A DNA stretch of 64,000 bases from Chryseobacterium shigense (GTDB lineage: Bacteria; Bacteroidota; Bacteroidia; Flavobacteriales; Weeksellaceae). Of this stretch, positions 1 through 8,398 are shown piece after piece. The stretch lies in the NCBI RefSeq assembly GCF_900156575.1, contig NZ_FTNY01000002.1, forward strand, positions 124,001-188,000, in the 5' to 3' direction. The position numbers and the translations under genes are program-made. Every line of letters starts with the position of its first letter. Positions within the stretch are counted from its first letter, which is position 1. The notes beneath the pieces were generated by a model. It searched no databases. It worked only from the letters and a program-made list of their open reading frames with translations, and had not been told where the DNA came from.

Positions 1-519
1 TGTTTAAAGAATACATTTTAGCCCCTAATAACGTTTCTGAATGAGGGTTTCGTAGTTCAAACGAGCGACTGCCTTTTACATCTATACAATCTATCAATTT
101 CAAAACTTGCGCGTGAGATAAGCATTTTTTTTAATGCATAGGTTTACAGTAATTATGCATAGTTTAAAGGTTGCAAAGACGGAATCGATCTCTGATCGAT
201 TCGATTAAGTAGATGTTTTATGCCAATAGCTTCATCAGTGACGCAGTCAGACTCTTTGCTTTCCTCAAAGCTGAACGTTAATAAAATGAAGCTTTGCGTT
301 AAAAAAGCTTATATCTTCCTCAAGCTTTACAGGTGATCACCTATGTTTCCAAGTCCCAAATTCCGCACCTCTTAACTAATAACTCATCCTTTAAAACTCA
401 TAACCCACTTTGCTTAACCCGAGCTCAGATTAAAAAGGCCTATTTATCTGTAGCTATAAAAACGTAAGATCCCGGACTTCGCAAAGCCAAGGATCTTACT
501 CATGAAAAACAAGGTATCG
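1..519. other. Intergenic stretch at the left edge
   Basis: No convincing gene. Bases 3-44 of the + strand read as an open frame ending in TGA (…LAPNNVSE), which could be the tail of a gene starting outside the window, but 13 codons are too few to judge. A perfect 9-bp inverted repeat with a 3-nt loop (GAATCGATC, 182-190; GATCGATTC, 194-202) has no T-run and no assigned role. The right end holds the efflux-operon terminator, listed separately. Confidence 0.5.
464..499 (-). terminator. Terminator of the efflux operon
   Basis: A perfect 9-bp stem, GTAAGATCC (464-472) with GGATCTTAC (491-499), is followed on the - strand by GTTTTTATAG. It lies about 20 nt after the stop of the MFS gene, the expected place for an intrinsic terminator of the TolC-HlyD-MFS transcript. 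Confidence 0.7.
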
Positions 520-2112
520 TTACATCGCAGGCCCGGCTGCGTCTTTTATTTCTTCTGCTAATTTTTTTCTTTCCCGAAGTCTTCTTCTGGCAATCACAGA
601 TTTACCTCCCAGAACTCTGATGAATCTCAGATACTGGAATCTTTCTCTTCCAAAATGGTGGGTCATTACATACATCAGGACGCCAAACCCCACCAAAATA
701 ATATAGCCAAAAATCTTTTTGCCGGATATAATAATGGCATTGAGCTGAAGTGTTTTCATATTGGCCGATAACGTTTGAGGACTAACCGTCATTCCATCAA
801 TATACACGGCCAGATCCCCTACTGCCGTAATCTGAAAACGGTACTGAAACCATGAATACAAGGCTGAAAAGAATCCTACAGCAAGAAAAGTCCGCCATAC
901 CAAAACCAGTCCGATTGCCGCCAGCATATCATCCATCTCAAGTTTATCCAGGGTATAAAACCACACTGAAATGAACAAGGAGCACATTCCGTATCCTTTT
1001 AAAAACAAGGGAAGGTACCAGTTCTCATAATTGAATTCTAAAACCATTGAAAAGTACATAATCAATGCATATCCCATCATCGCCGAAAACCCCGAGAAGA
1101 TGTAAATTTTCAATGGTATTTCTTTTTTAAACCAAATTACGGCAATCCCTCCTGCCAGAATAATTCCAGGGACCATAAGCAGATTCAACCCTGCATTGGT
1201 CAGCTGATCATACCCAAGAACTCCTACGGCAAAGGTATTCTGAAGTGAAGTTGTTCCTAAAAACATTCCCAGCCATAAAAGCATAAACAGTCCATGCTGT
1301 ACATTATTTTTTGTAAATATCTTAAATGACAAATAAGGTCTTTTTAAGGTGAACTGACGAACTACCAGCAAGGCAAAGCTTACAAAAGCAGCGATACTCG
1401 CATTCATAATATTCTTTGAATTCCACCAATCCTGCTGCTTCCCGAAAGAAAAAACATAGGCAGAAAACATAAACGTAGAAACGAAAAACATAATGCTCAT
1501 CCAGTCGATATAATGCAGCGGAACTTTTAAAGCAAAGTATTTGTCATGCATAAAAATCCAGTGTATCAGGGCCAGAATGAAACATAACACTGCCGCAATC
1601 AGGTAAAATTGCTGCCAGTTATAATGAATAGAAACAACCACTGCATAATAAGCCGCTACCTGATTCATCACCAAAACAAAGGTGTAAAAGAGGCCGTAAA
1701 ACATTCCTCTGTTCCCGATCATCATCATTAACGGAAGAAACAGCTCTATCGTTACCATCATCTTTAGAAACCCGATAAACAGGGCTGTAAATACGAAGAC
1801 CATAGGTTGCATCGTGGTTCCATTGATATAGCTCAACAAACCAAGAAGCGCAAGAAGTACCGTCATTTTATCCCGTACTTTGAAGCGCATCTTCATTCTG
1901 AGAACGATGGGCATACAGGCCCCCATTCCTATTGTGGTCGCATAGTTGGCCCACATAAAATATTCTGTCATGGCTCCTGTCCCACTCACCAGATAACTGA
2001 TGTTTCCGGTATAGACCCCTCCAAGCGGCATCACCACTGCCAATAGCAGCACAATGAGCAGCATCTGTATGGGTTTGGGCACCCAGTCACTATATAGTCC
2101 TTTGTTGTACAT
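520..2112 (-). CDS. MFS drug-efflux permease (EmrB-like)
   Basis: Predicted inner-membrane permease of 530 aa, the length expected of 14-helix DHA2 drug:H+ antiporters. Hydrophobic segments run through the whole protein, starting with one after the N-terminal WVPKP and ending near residue 490, followed by a basic cytoplasmic tail (RRRLRERKK). It is the last gene of a three-gene operon after a TolC-like outer-membrane channel and an HlyD-like adaptor, with a 148-nt gap to the adaptor. This is the usual layout of an EmrAB-TolC-type tripartite pump. Substrates cannot be read from sequence; the family exports hydrophobic drugs, bile salts or uncouplers. The ATG at 2112 is the only good start. Confidence 0.85.
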   Translation of the reverse strand: MYNKGLYSDWVPKPIQMLLIVLLLAVVMPLGGVYTGNISYLVSGTGAMTEYFMWANYATTIGMGACMPIVLRMKMRFKVRDKMTVLLALLGLLSYINGTTMQPMVFVFTALFIGFLKMMVTIELFLPLMMMIGNRGMFYGLFYTFVLVMNQVAAYYAVVVSIHYNWQQFYLIAAVLCFILALIHWIFMHDKYFALKVPLHYIDWMSIMFFVSTFMFSAYVFSFGKQQDWWNSKNIMNASIAAFVSFALLVVRQFTLKRPYLSFKIFTKNNVQHGLFMLLWLGMFLGTTSLQNTFAVGVLGYDQLTNAGLNLLMVPGIILAGGIAVIWFKKEIPLKIYIFSGFSAMMGYALIMYFSMVLEFNYENWYLPLFLKGYGMCSLFISVWFYTLDKLEMDDMLAAIGLVLVWRTFLAVGFFSALYSWFQYRFQITAVGDLAVYIDGMTVSPQTLSANMKTLQLNAIIISGKKIFGYIILVGFGVLMYVMTHHFGRERFQYLRFIRVLGGKSVIARRRLRERKKLAEEIKDAAGPAM

Positions 2113-2260
2113 GTTGTTGAGATACTAGATTTTAGATAAGATTTCAGATATTAGATTTCAGATACTAGATACTAGATGCCAGATGCCAGATAACAACTCC
2201 GTCTTCAAATCGTCATTCAGCATCCAATGTCTGAAATCTGAAATCTGATGTCTTTTAGTC
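2113..2260. repeat. Short degenerate repeats (AGATwyyAGAT units)
   Basis: Between the adaptor and permease genes, short units such as AGATTTCAGAT, AGATACTAGAT and AGATGCCAGAT recur several times between about 2121 and 2190. Units in inverted sense (GTCTGAAATCTG) occur at about 2228-2252, so the stretch can fold back on itself. A similar scrap (AGATTTCAGATTATTTTCAGAT) occurs near 6773. It looks like a low-complexity intergenic repeat within an operon; any effect on permease expression is unknown. Confidence 0.6.
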
Positions 2261-3373
2261 TTAGTTAATATTCACATTCATATTCATTCCCGCACTTAGT
2301 TTTTCCAGGTCTTCTTTTTTATTGGAAGCCGTGAATTCTATTCTTACTGGAATTCTTTGCTGTACTTTAATAAAGTTACCTGTAGAGTTATCCGTAGGAA
2401 CACTTGAATATCTTGATCCTGTAGCTGCAGAAACAGCAGTAACCACCCCTTCAAATTTCTTTCCTCCCAACGCATCAGCGCTCATTGTCATCTTTTCACC
2501 AATTTTCACATGAGGCATCTGGCTTTCCAGGAAATTAGCGGTCACCCACTTCTGACCGTTCAGAACGATGGTTGCCACCTGTTGACCCGGCTGAATCAAT
2601 TGTCCTTCAGAAATGGTTCTACGTCCCATTATTCCGTCATAGGGTGCTGTGATCACGGTGTAAGAAAGGTTAATCCTGGCCATATCCAGGGCTGATTTTG
2701 TTCTTTTTATTTCTGCATCATTGATTCCTAATTTACTTTTCACCTCAGTAGTAGAAAGGTTGGCAGACTGTTTCTGATTGACTAAGGTCTCATATGAAGC
2801 TTTCTGTGCGTCATATTCTGTTTTGATCTGGTCATATTGCTGTCTGGTGACTGCTTCTGCGGCCAGAAGGTTTTTATATCGGTTTAAATTCTGCTCAGCA
2901 TTCCATAGTCTTGCTTTTGCTCCTGCGATATTGGATTCCATCACGCTCACGTTGTTGGAAACGGTATTTACAGATGAGCTTGTGGCCGATCTTTGTGCCA
3001 TTGCATTCTGATAAGCAGCTTCCGCCTGACCCAGCTGGGTTAATATTTCATTTTGATCTAAAATCACAAGGGTATCTCCTTTTTTAACCTTTTGATGCTC
3101 AATGAATTTTATATCTTTAATATAAGCCGAAACCCTTGTATTGATCGGGTTGATGAACTCCTCTACCTGAGCTGCTTCCGTGTAGGTCTTATCTCCGATG
3201 TGAAAATATTCGCGTACCAGCCAGAAAAGACCAAATCCTATGACCAGAAATACGACCGTATTGGAAATGATGGCTCGGATTTTATTTTTTTTATTCTGTT
3301 TCTTTTTAACAGCTGCTCCTGAATGCGCGGGAGCGGCCTGGTTATTTTGAGTGGTTTGTTCCTTGTTTTCCAT
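2261..3373 (-). CDS. HlyD/EmrA-family membrane-fusion adaptor
   Basis: Periplasmic adaptor of 370 aa that would bridge the inner-membrane permease and the outer-membrane channel. A polar, lysine-rich N-terminus precedes one transmembrane helix at about residues 34-53. A lipoyl/biotinyl-like half follows (VKKGDTLVILD), then a long coiled-coil hairpin (about 110-220, rich in Q, A, N, K), the second lipoyl half (TVITAPYDGIMGRRTISEG) and a beta-barrel region (GQKWVTANF). This is the standard HlyD order. It starts 23 nt after the tolC-like stop, so the two are surely cotranscribed. Confidence 0.9.
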   Translation of the reverse strand: MENKEQTTQNNQAAPAHSGAAVKKKQNKKNKIRAIISNTVVFLVIGFGLFWLVREYFHIGDKTYTEAAQVEEFINPINTRVSAYIKDIKFIEHQKVKKGDTLVILDQNEILTQLGQAEAAYQNAMAQRSATSSSVNTVSNNVSVMESNIAGAKARLWNAEQNLNRYKNLLAAEAVTRQQYDQIKTEYDAQKASYETLVNQKQSANLSTTEVKSKLGINDAEIKRTKSALDMARINLSYTVITAPYDGIMGRRTISEGQLIQPGQQVATIVLNGQKWVTANFLESQMPHVKIGEKMTMSADALGGKKFEGVVTAVSAATGSRYSSVPTDNSTGNFIKVQQRIPVRIEFTASNKKEDLEKLSAGMNMNVNIN

Positions 3374-3396
3374 TGTCTTGATTTTCAGTTTTAAAA

Positions 3397-4707
3397 TTAA
3401 AGCGTTCCTGCAGCCTTCAGCAGGTTGTAATATTGATACAATACATTGATCTCAGCGTTAGCAAAATCCAACTCTGATTGTAGTTTCTGGTTTTGTGCAT
3501 CAATCATTTCAGCCTGTACCGCTAATTGATTCAGATATTTGGCTTCCGTGATTTTGTAGTTCTCTTCTGCCAGTCTTTTTGAATCATTCAGAATGTCTGC
3601 CTGCTGGATAGACTCCTGATATTTTACATACGCTGCATTTACTGCCATATCTACATTCTGCTGAACCAGAGTCACGGCATCACCTGCCTGTGTTTTCTGT
3701 AATTCACCAAGCTTTACCTTTTCTTTTGTCTTGTATAAATTATCAATACTGTAGCTCAATGAAATACCAGCCTGCCATCCTCCCGAATACATATCCAGAA
3801 CAGGATTTCTTGTCATGACCGGACGTTGTAAAGTATATCCTCCAAATCCGGACAACGTTGGCATCTGATCTGTTTTGATGATTTCAATATTTTTATCGGC
3901 AACATCTATGTTTTTCTTAGCAGATTTTAGTTGAGGATTACTGTCGTGAGCAAGCTCTATATAATAATCCATGCCAATAACCGATTCTTTATCCGTTAAA
4001 CTTTCAACAGGAACAATCTCTGTTTCAGAAGGCAGTCCTAAAGCAATGTTTAAATTATAATTAAGAATTTTTTTATTATTCGTCAGGGTCAGAATTCCCT
4101 GATCCAGATTTTTAATCGCCAGCTCTCCACGGATCACCTCATTACGGGTAACCATTCCTTGCTGATAGAACTTTTGAATATTTTTCAGACGTTCCTGCGC
4201 CAGCTTTTTATTATTCTGGAAAACAGTTTCCTGATTGCCCATTTTATAGACATCCAGATAATTGGAGATCACAAGAAATTTTACATCAAGCTTGTTTTTT
4301 TCTAAATCCAATTCCGAAAGCTGCTCGCGAAGACCCGCCATTTCAATGGATTTGTTCACCAGACCTCCTTTGAAGATCAGTTGCGTGGCCTGTACAGCAT
4401 AGGAGCTTCCGTAGTGAGGCATCGGAATATTGGTTGAGTTCGAAAAATCGTTGTCGATTGCTACAGCGTCACCCAAATAGAACTGACTGGTAGAAGCTGT
4501 AATATTAGGAAGCTTCTGAAGTTTGGCAATAGTTGTACTTTGTTTTGCAATGTCAATATTCTGAGCAGTCACTTTTAACTGCTGGTGGTTTTTCACCGCC
4601 ATATCGGCGGCCTCACCTGCAGTCATCTGTTTGATCTGTTGAGAAAAAAACAGCGCAGGGAATAGAGCTATCACGAGTGATAGTGCTGTTTTTACATTAT
4701 TTGTCAT
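3397..4707 (-). CDS. TolC-family outer-membrane efflux channel
   Basis: Outer-membrane factor of 436 aa, the usual length. A signal peptide of about 22 residues ends at FFSQQ, followed by two similar halves of long amphipathic helices with short beta segments, typical of OEP domains (AADMAVKNHQQLKVTAQ at the start of the first; IELAHDSNPQLKSAKKN at the start of the second). It is the first gene of the pump operon, with a canonical flavobacterial promoter just upstream. The AraC regulator lies immediately upstream in the same orientation. Confidence 0.9.
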   Translation of the reverse strand: MTNNVKTALSLVIALFPALFFSQQIKQMTAGEAADMAVKNHQQLKVTAQNIDIAKQSTTIAKLQKLPNITASTSQFYLGDAVAIDNDFSNSTNIPMPHYGSSYAVQATQLIFKGGLVNKSIEMAGLREQLSELDLEKNKLDVKFLVISNYLDVYKMGNQETVFQNNKKLAQERLKNIQKFYQQGMVTRNEVIRGELAIKNLDQGILTLTNNKKILNYNLNIALGLPSETEIVPVESLTDKESVIGMDYYIELAHDSNPQLKSAKKNIDVADKNIEIIKTDQMPTLSGFGGYTLQRPVMTRNPVLDMYSGGWQAGISLSYSIDNLYKTKEKVKLGELQKTQAGDAVTLVQQNVDMAVNAAYVKYQESIQQADILNDSKRLAEENYKITEAKYLNQLAVQAEMIDAQNQKLQSELDFANAEINVLYQYYNLLKAAGTL

Positions 4708-4727
4708 TTTACCTTGTTTTACAAAGG

Positions 4728-4757
4728 CAAAGTTACGGCAGCAACGAATTCAATCAA
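4728..4757 (-). promoter_or_regulatory. Promoter of the efflux operon, with direct repeats
   Basis: On the - strand a perfect TTG (4755-4757), 19-nt spacer and TAACTTTG (4728-4735) match the Bacteroidota consensus TTG-N19-TAnnTTTG. The octamer ACATTTGA (+ strand TCAAATGT) occurs twice upstream, at 4754-4761 (overlapping the -33 box) and 4783-4790, 29 bp apart. Paired direct repeats at a -33 box are what an AraC-type activator would bind, so the adjacent AraC gene is the natural candidate. That regulatory link is an inference. Confidence 0.75.
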
Positions 4758-4796
4758 ATGTTTGAATTTTGGAAAAAGATGTTCAAATGTAAGATT

Positions 4797-5642
4797 TTAA
4801 TTTTCAAACTGATGCCTGTACTGTCTGGGGCTTACTTCAAGATGCTTTTTAAAAAAGTGGGAAAACGCATATTGATCACTGAAACCAAGGATTGACGAAA
4901 TCTCCGAAACCGGTTTATTAGAGGAGTTCAAAAGTACCTTTGCCTCGTTCATCACGATGAGGGCGATGATCTGACTGGCAGACTTTCCGGTAATGGATTT
5001 TACGACTGAGGAAAGATGTCTTGTTGTAATCGACTGCCGTTCGGCATAAAACTCAACGGTTCTCTCTGTGAGATGATGCTCTGCCAGATCTGTAAGGAAT
5101 ACAAATACGATCTCTTCCTGCCTGGACATCTGATTCATAGAATTATTATCTTCCTTGGAGATGATTCCTGCCATCTGATAGCAGAAAACAGAAAAAAGAT
5201 GTTCTATCATTTCCTTTTTATACAGCATCTCGGTCTCGGAATCCAGAATATATTTTAGAAAATTAACGCTCTTCCATACGACTTCCATTTCGCTTTCGGG
5301 AAAAGGAACCCCTTTGTTCATCTGCTGACGAAAATACCTATAGGTAATTAATCTATTGAATTTTAGTGATAATGCAGAAATAAAATCTCTTTTGTAAGAG
5401 ACCATTCTGGACTGAAAATCGGGGCTTACGGAAACCATTTCATAAATCGTTTGCGGATCGGTGACCATAAACATATTGGCGGAAAGCTCCAGATCTCTGA
5501 AGTGCTGACGGAGCTTTATGGTTCCTGATTTAATAAAAATAAAAGCAGGATTTTCCGGACGAAAAGGTTTATCCGCAGAAATTCTCTCGAAAATATTATG
5601 CTGGGTAAAAATTTCGACACCAAATTTTTCTAAGGCTGACAT
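4797..5642 (-). CDS. AraC-family transcriptional regulator
   Basis: DNA-binding regulator of 281 aa. The N-terminal half looks like a cupin-type sensor domain (FIFIKSGTIKLRQ). The C-terminal 95 residues hold two helix-turn-helix motifs: one around VEFYAERQSITTRHLSSVVKS and one around VSEISSILGFSDQYAFSHFF, ending in the family signature SPRQYR. It ends 89 nt before the tolC-like gene on the same strand. A separate strong promoter and paired repeats in that gap suggest it is transcribed independently and controls the pump. The ligand is unknown. Confidence 0.85.
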   Translation of the reverse strand: MSALEKFGVEIFTQHNIFERISADKPFRPENPAFIFIKSGTIKLRQHFRDLELSANMFMVTDPQTIYEMVSVSPDFQSRMVSYKRDFISALSLKFNRLITYRYFRQQMNKGVPFPESEMEVVWKSVNFLKYILDSETEMLYKKEMIEHLFSVFCYQMAGIISKEDNNSMNQMSRQEEIVFVFLTDLAEHHLTERTVEFYAERQSITTRHLSSVVKSITGKSASQIIALIVMNEAKVLLNSSNKPVSEISSILGFSDQYAFSHFFKKHLEVSPRQYRHQFEN

Positions 5643-5681
5643 AACACAAATGTAACCAATATTATCTGTGCTTACAACCTT

Positions 5682-6749
5682 TTAATCTTCCAGTGAATAA
5701 ACGGCAAAACTCGCCAGCCAGTGATCTCCGCCATAATTTCCCTGAAATAATAAAGGAAGCCCGTTGGCTAAAAATACATCAGCCGTTTTCTTAAAATCCT
5801 TTTTCAAAGGATGTCCGTCCGGAAGCGCTTTTGAGATTCCTTTCATGCACCATGCCTTGGAAAAAGAGAGGCCTACAAGATGAATGGTTTGATAATCACT
5901 AAGGTCACTTACAACCGGTATTTTTTCAATATTCTCTAAGCTTCTTTTCTCATAAAAGGTATTCAGCCACTGGACAAATTCTTTCTGGGGCAGTACCCGT
6001 CTCATGAGGTCTGCAATTTCCAGACTTGGCGAGAAAAAATCTGATCCGTCCGGCTCCAGGTAAGCTGGTGTTTTCTGATCTTTTCCATAAAAATATTTCG
6101 CTTTTTCTTTAAGCTGATTCTCGAATTCCTCATCATGATTGGCTTTAGCCCAATCGATCGCAAATGCCAAACCAAAGGCTGTATTGGGATGCACTCCCGT
6201 TCTGTTGGGATAGGTTTGCTTTGGAAGATAAGCTTTCCATGATTGTAAGATCTTATCTGTTAAAGGTTTTAGATTCTGGTGCCAGATCCTAGCTTTAGGA
6301 TGATCCCATGTGGTCAGCTCTTCGTCAAGTTTAAGCAACCACGCCCAGCCATAGGTTCTTTCAAAGGTAGTCGTTAATTGATATTTTGTGAAATAGTCGG
6401 CTTCAACCTGTAGATTTTCTTTGTTTAACGAATGATCAAGAATTTTTTCAAGGTCTTTTGCGTTCACTAAATCAGGCTTTGTCTTCAGCAGTCTCACCAG
6501 CATCCAGTGTCCATGCACCGAACTATGCCAGTCGAAGCAGCCATAGAAGCTTGGGTGAAGGTCTTTTGGGGTCAAAGTAACCTCGCCAGCGTTGTTAATG
6601 ATATGTGCGGTTTTGTTTGGATATTCCTGATTGATGCAATGAAGCGGTTTTTCCAATAATTTAAGAGCCATTTCATCGGTCAGTTTCGGAACTTCCTGAG
6701 CTAACATCAACAATGGAGAAAATGCGAATACTAAAAGACTTTTTTTCAT
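5682..6749 (-). CDS. DUF2891 family secreted protein
   Basis: Protein of 355 aa with an N-terminal signal peptide (MKKSLLVFAFSPLLMLAQ). The conserved core includes HPSFYGCFDWHSSVHGHWML near residue 70, TFERTYGWAWLL and a C-terminal NYGGDHWLASFAVY. These His- and Trp-rich motifs mark the DUF2891 family, which resembles alpha/alpha-toroid enzymes, but no activity is known to me. It stands alone: the AraC gene is downstream and a divergent lipoprotein gene is upstream. Confidence 0.8.
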   Translation of the reverse strand: MKKSLLVFAFSPLLMLAQEVPKLTDEMALKLLEKPLHCINQEYPNKTAHIINNAGEVTLTPKDLHPSFYGCFDWHSSVHGHWMLVRLLKTKPDLVNAKDLEKILDHSLNKENLQVEADYFTKYQLTTTFERTYGWAWLLKLDEELTTWDHPKARIWHQNLKPLTDKILQSWKAYLPKQTYPNRTGVHPNTAFGLAFAIDWAKANHDEEFENQLKEKAKYFYGKDQKTPAYLEPDGSDFFSPSLEIADLMRRVLPQKEFVQWLNTFYEKRSLENIEKIPVVSDLSDYQTIHLVGLSFSKAWCMKGISKALPDGHPLKKDFKKTADVFLANGLPLLFQGNYGGDHWLASFAVYSLED

Positions 6750-6849
6750 TCTTTAAAAATAGAAAATAATTTAGATTTCAGATTATTTTCAGATTATTTT
6801 CAAATGGATTTAAAATAATTAAATCTCAATCATTTCGATAAAATGATAT

Positions 6850-6857
6850 TAATTTTG
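6850..6857 (+). promoter_or_regulatory. -7 element of the DUF4349 lipoprotein gene
   Basis: TAATTTTG matches the flavobacterial -7 consensus TAnnTTTG, 53 nt before the ATG. No clear TTG is seen at -33. Confidence 0.5.
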
Positions 6858-6910
6858 AATAAAAAAAAGCCTTAAGCATAATTTTTGATAAGGTTCATTA
6901 AAAAATATTC

Positions 6911-7831
6911 ATGAGAAAATTATTTTTACCGTTATGTTTACTCGTTTTGATAAGCGGGTGCAAGAAATCTGAACTGGACGTTGCCAATTCCTCTCCTGCA
7001 GTATCAGCTGATAAAGCAGCAGCTGTCGCTGAATATGAAGTGGAGGCTCCCCCAGCGCCAAATGAAGTTCATCAGGTCGCACCGCCAAATTCGATTTCTG
7101 AAAAATTGCTACCCGACGAAAATAAATCAGCACAATCTTCCGTAGCCTCCAAAAAACTGGATACTATTGCCAAAAAGGTCATTAAAAACGGGAATATGAG
7201 AATTCAGGTGGTAGAGATCAAAAAAGCCCAGAATCAGGTGGCAGATATTCTCAGGAAAAATGAAGCCTATATTCAGAATGAGCAATTTCAAAATACGGAT
7301 ATGGAAGAGAATCTGGATCTGGTGATCCGCGTCCCTCATAAGAATTTTGATGCACTGATCAATTCATTTTCTGAAGGAGTGGGATCTGTTTTGTCGAAGA
7401 ACATTTCCTCTGATGACGTTACCGAAGAATATACTAATGTTTCTATAAAGCTAGCCAATAAAAAGATCTATCTGGAGAAGTACCGGGATATGCTGAGGAG
7501 TGCGAGTACTACAAAGGATATGATTCAGATTCAGGAAACCATCCGGGAATTGGAAGATGAAATTGATGTGGCAGAAGGCAGGCTCCGCTTCATCGATGAC
7601 CGTGTGAATTACAGTACACTCAACCTGAGTTTATATAAAGAAAAAGTGAGAAGTTCTGCCACCTCAAAGATGGGTTTCGGAAGTCGTCTGGCAGACTCTG
7701 TAACGGAGGGATGGAACAGTTTTATGAGTTTCCTTTTGGGAATCATCTCTCTATGGCCGTTCCTTCTTATTATTCCTGTTATCATTTTCCTATGGAGACA
7801 ATGGAAATCAGGGAGAAGCCAAAAAAACTGA
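6911..7831 (+). CDS. DUF4349 domain lipoprotein
   Basis: Membrane-anchored lipoprotein of 306 aa. The signal peptide ends in a lipobox (LISGC, Cys near residue 17), followed by a low-complexity linker rich in A, V, P and E. The DUF4349 core (about 95-260) contains VIRVPHKNFDALINSFS and a central coiled coil (IQETIRELEDEIDVAEGRL) followed by VNYSTLNLSLY. A transmembrane helix near residues 272-293 and a basic tail end the protein. The family is widespread and its function is not established. It is a single gene with its own promoter and terminator. Confidence 0.85.
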   Translation: MRKLFLPLCLLVLISGCKKSELDVANSSPAVSADKAAAVAEYEVEAPPAPNEVHQVAPPNSISEKLLPDENKSAQSSVASKKLDTIAKKVIKNGNMRIQVVEIKKAQNQVADILRKNEAYIQNEQFQNTDMEENLDLVIRVPHKNFDALINSFSEGVGSVLSKNISSDDVTEEYTNVSIKLANKKIYLEKYRDMLRSASTTKDMIQIQETIRELEDEIDVAEGRLRFIDDRVNYSTLNLSLYKEKVRSSATSKMGFGSRLADSVTEGWNSFMSFLLGIISLWPFLLIIPVIIFLWRQWKSGRSQKN

Positions 7832-7843
7832 TCTTTTATAAAT

Positions 7844-7880
7844 GTAAAAATCCGGATATCAATGATACCCGGATTTTTAC
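7844..7880. terminator. Bidirectional terminator
   Basis: Perfect 12-bp stem GTAAAAATCCGG (7844-7855) with CCGGATTTTTAC (7869-7880) between two convergent genes. T-rich arms on both strands allow it to work in both directions. Confidence 0.75.
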
Positions 7881-7895
7881 TGCATTATCTATAAT

Positions 7896-8273
7896 TTAAG
7901 CATTGAAATATTCTTTGACGGTTTCGAGCACCTGCTCGTCCGACATCTTTTGTGCGGTATCTAACGTGATGGTTAGATTTTTAAACTGAGCCGTATCATG
8001 AAGATATTTTTTCAACTCTTCCTGAATTGTTCCAGGTCCTGTAATATAGACTTCCTGAGAATTTGTCAGAAGGTGTTCTATTTCTTTAAAGAATTTTACC
8101 TTATTGGTCCGTTCCGCATTATTGGCAGCATTTTCACTTGAATTTCCATGCTGTATTTCTGCTTTCACAGGACTGCAAAGAAAAAATTTAAAAGCATTCT
8201 GCGCATCATGATTTTTCACAACCACTGCTTTTTCCGTATCGATCCAAAGTCCTGCTAATTTCTTGTCTGACAT
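7896..8273 (-). CDS. Small protein resembling bacterial eRF1/Pelota C-terminal domains
   Basis: Cytoplasmic protein of 125 aa. It opens with GLWIDTEKAVVV, which resembles the first strand of archaeal/bacterial eRF1-like proteins (typically WID-x-x-x-A). A predicted alternating strand/helix core follows, with VYITGPGTIQEELKKYL and a final DEQVLETVKEYF. The GPG-x-x-x-x-E-x-x-K-Y-L segment resembles the domain-3 fold of the eRF1/Dom34 group found in ribosome-associated factors. The assignment is by recognition only; the protein may have no translation role. It is a single gene between terminators. Confidence 0.55.
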   Translation of the reverse strand: MSDKKLAGLWIDTEKAVVVKNHDAQNAFKFFLCSPVKAEIQHGNSSENAANNAERTNKVKFFKEIEHLLTNSQEVYITGPGTIQEELKKYLHDTAQFKNLTITLDTAQKMSDEQVLETVKEYFNA

Positions 8274-8398
8274 AATTTATTTTTTTGGTGTTATAAACCA
8301 TGTAGATCAATAATGGTGCAAAGGGGATGTTAAGGGCTGTTAAATGTTTAAAGGAGTTGGAAATCTTTTTTTTGAATCAGATGACTATTCTGTTCTGT

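Noticed and set aside
1..44. Tail of a gene entering from the left (LAPNNVSE then stop)
   Set aside because: Thirteen codons cannot be told from chance.
182..202. Perfect GAATCGATC/GATCGATTC hairpin as a terminator
   Set aside because: No T-run follows on either strand and no gene ends beside it.
1807..2046. Open frame on the + strand inside the MFS gene
   Set aside because: It overlaps a well-supported membrane protein on the other strand and has no domain, start context or promoter of its own.
2113..2260. Minisatellite or CRISPR-like array of AGAT-x3-AGAT units
   Set aside because: The units are short, degenerate and irregularly spaced; treated as low-complexity repeat.
520..4707. Export machinery for the double-glycine peptides
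   Set aside because: The pump is an MFS-type tripartite system without a C39 peptidase; it fits drug efflux, not leader cleavage.
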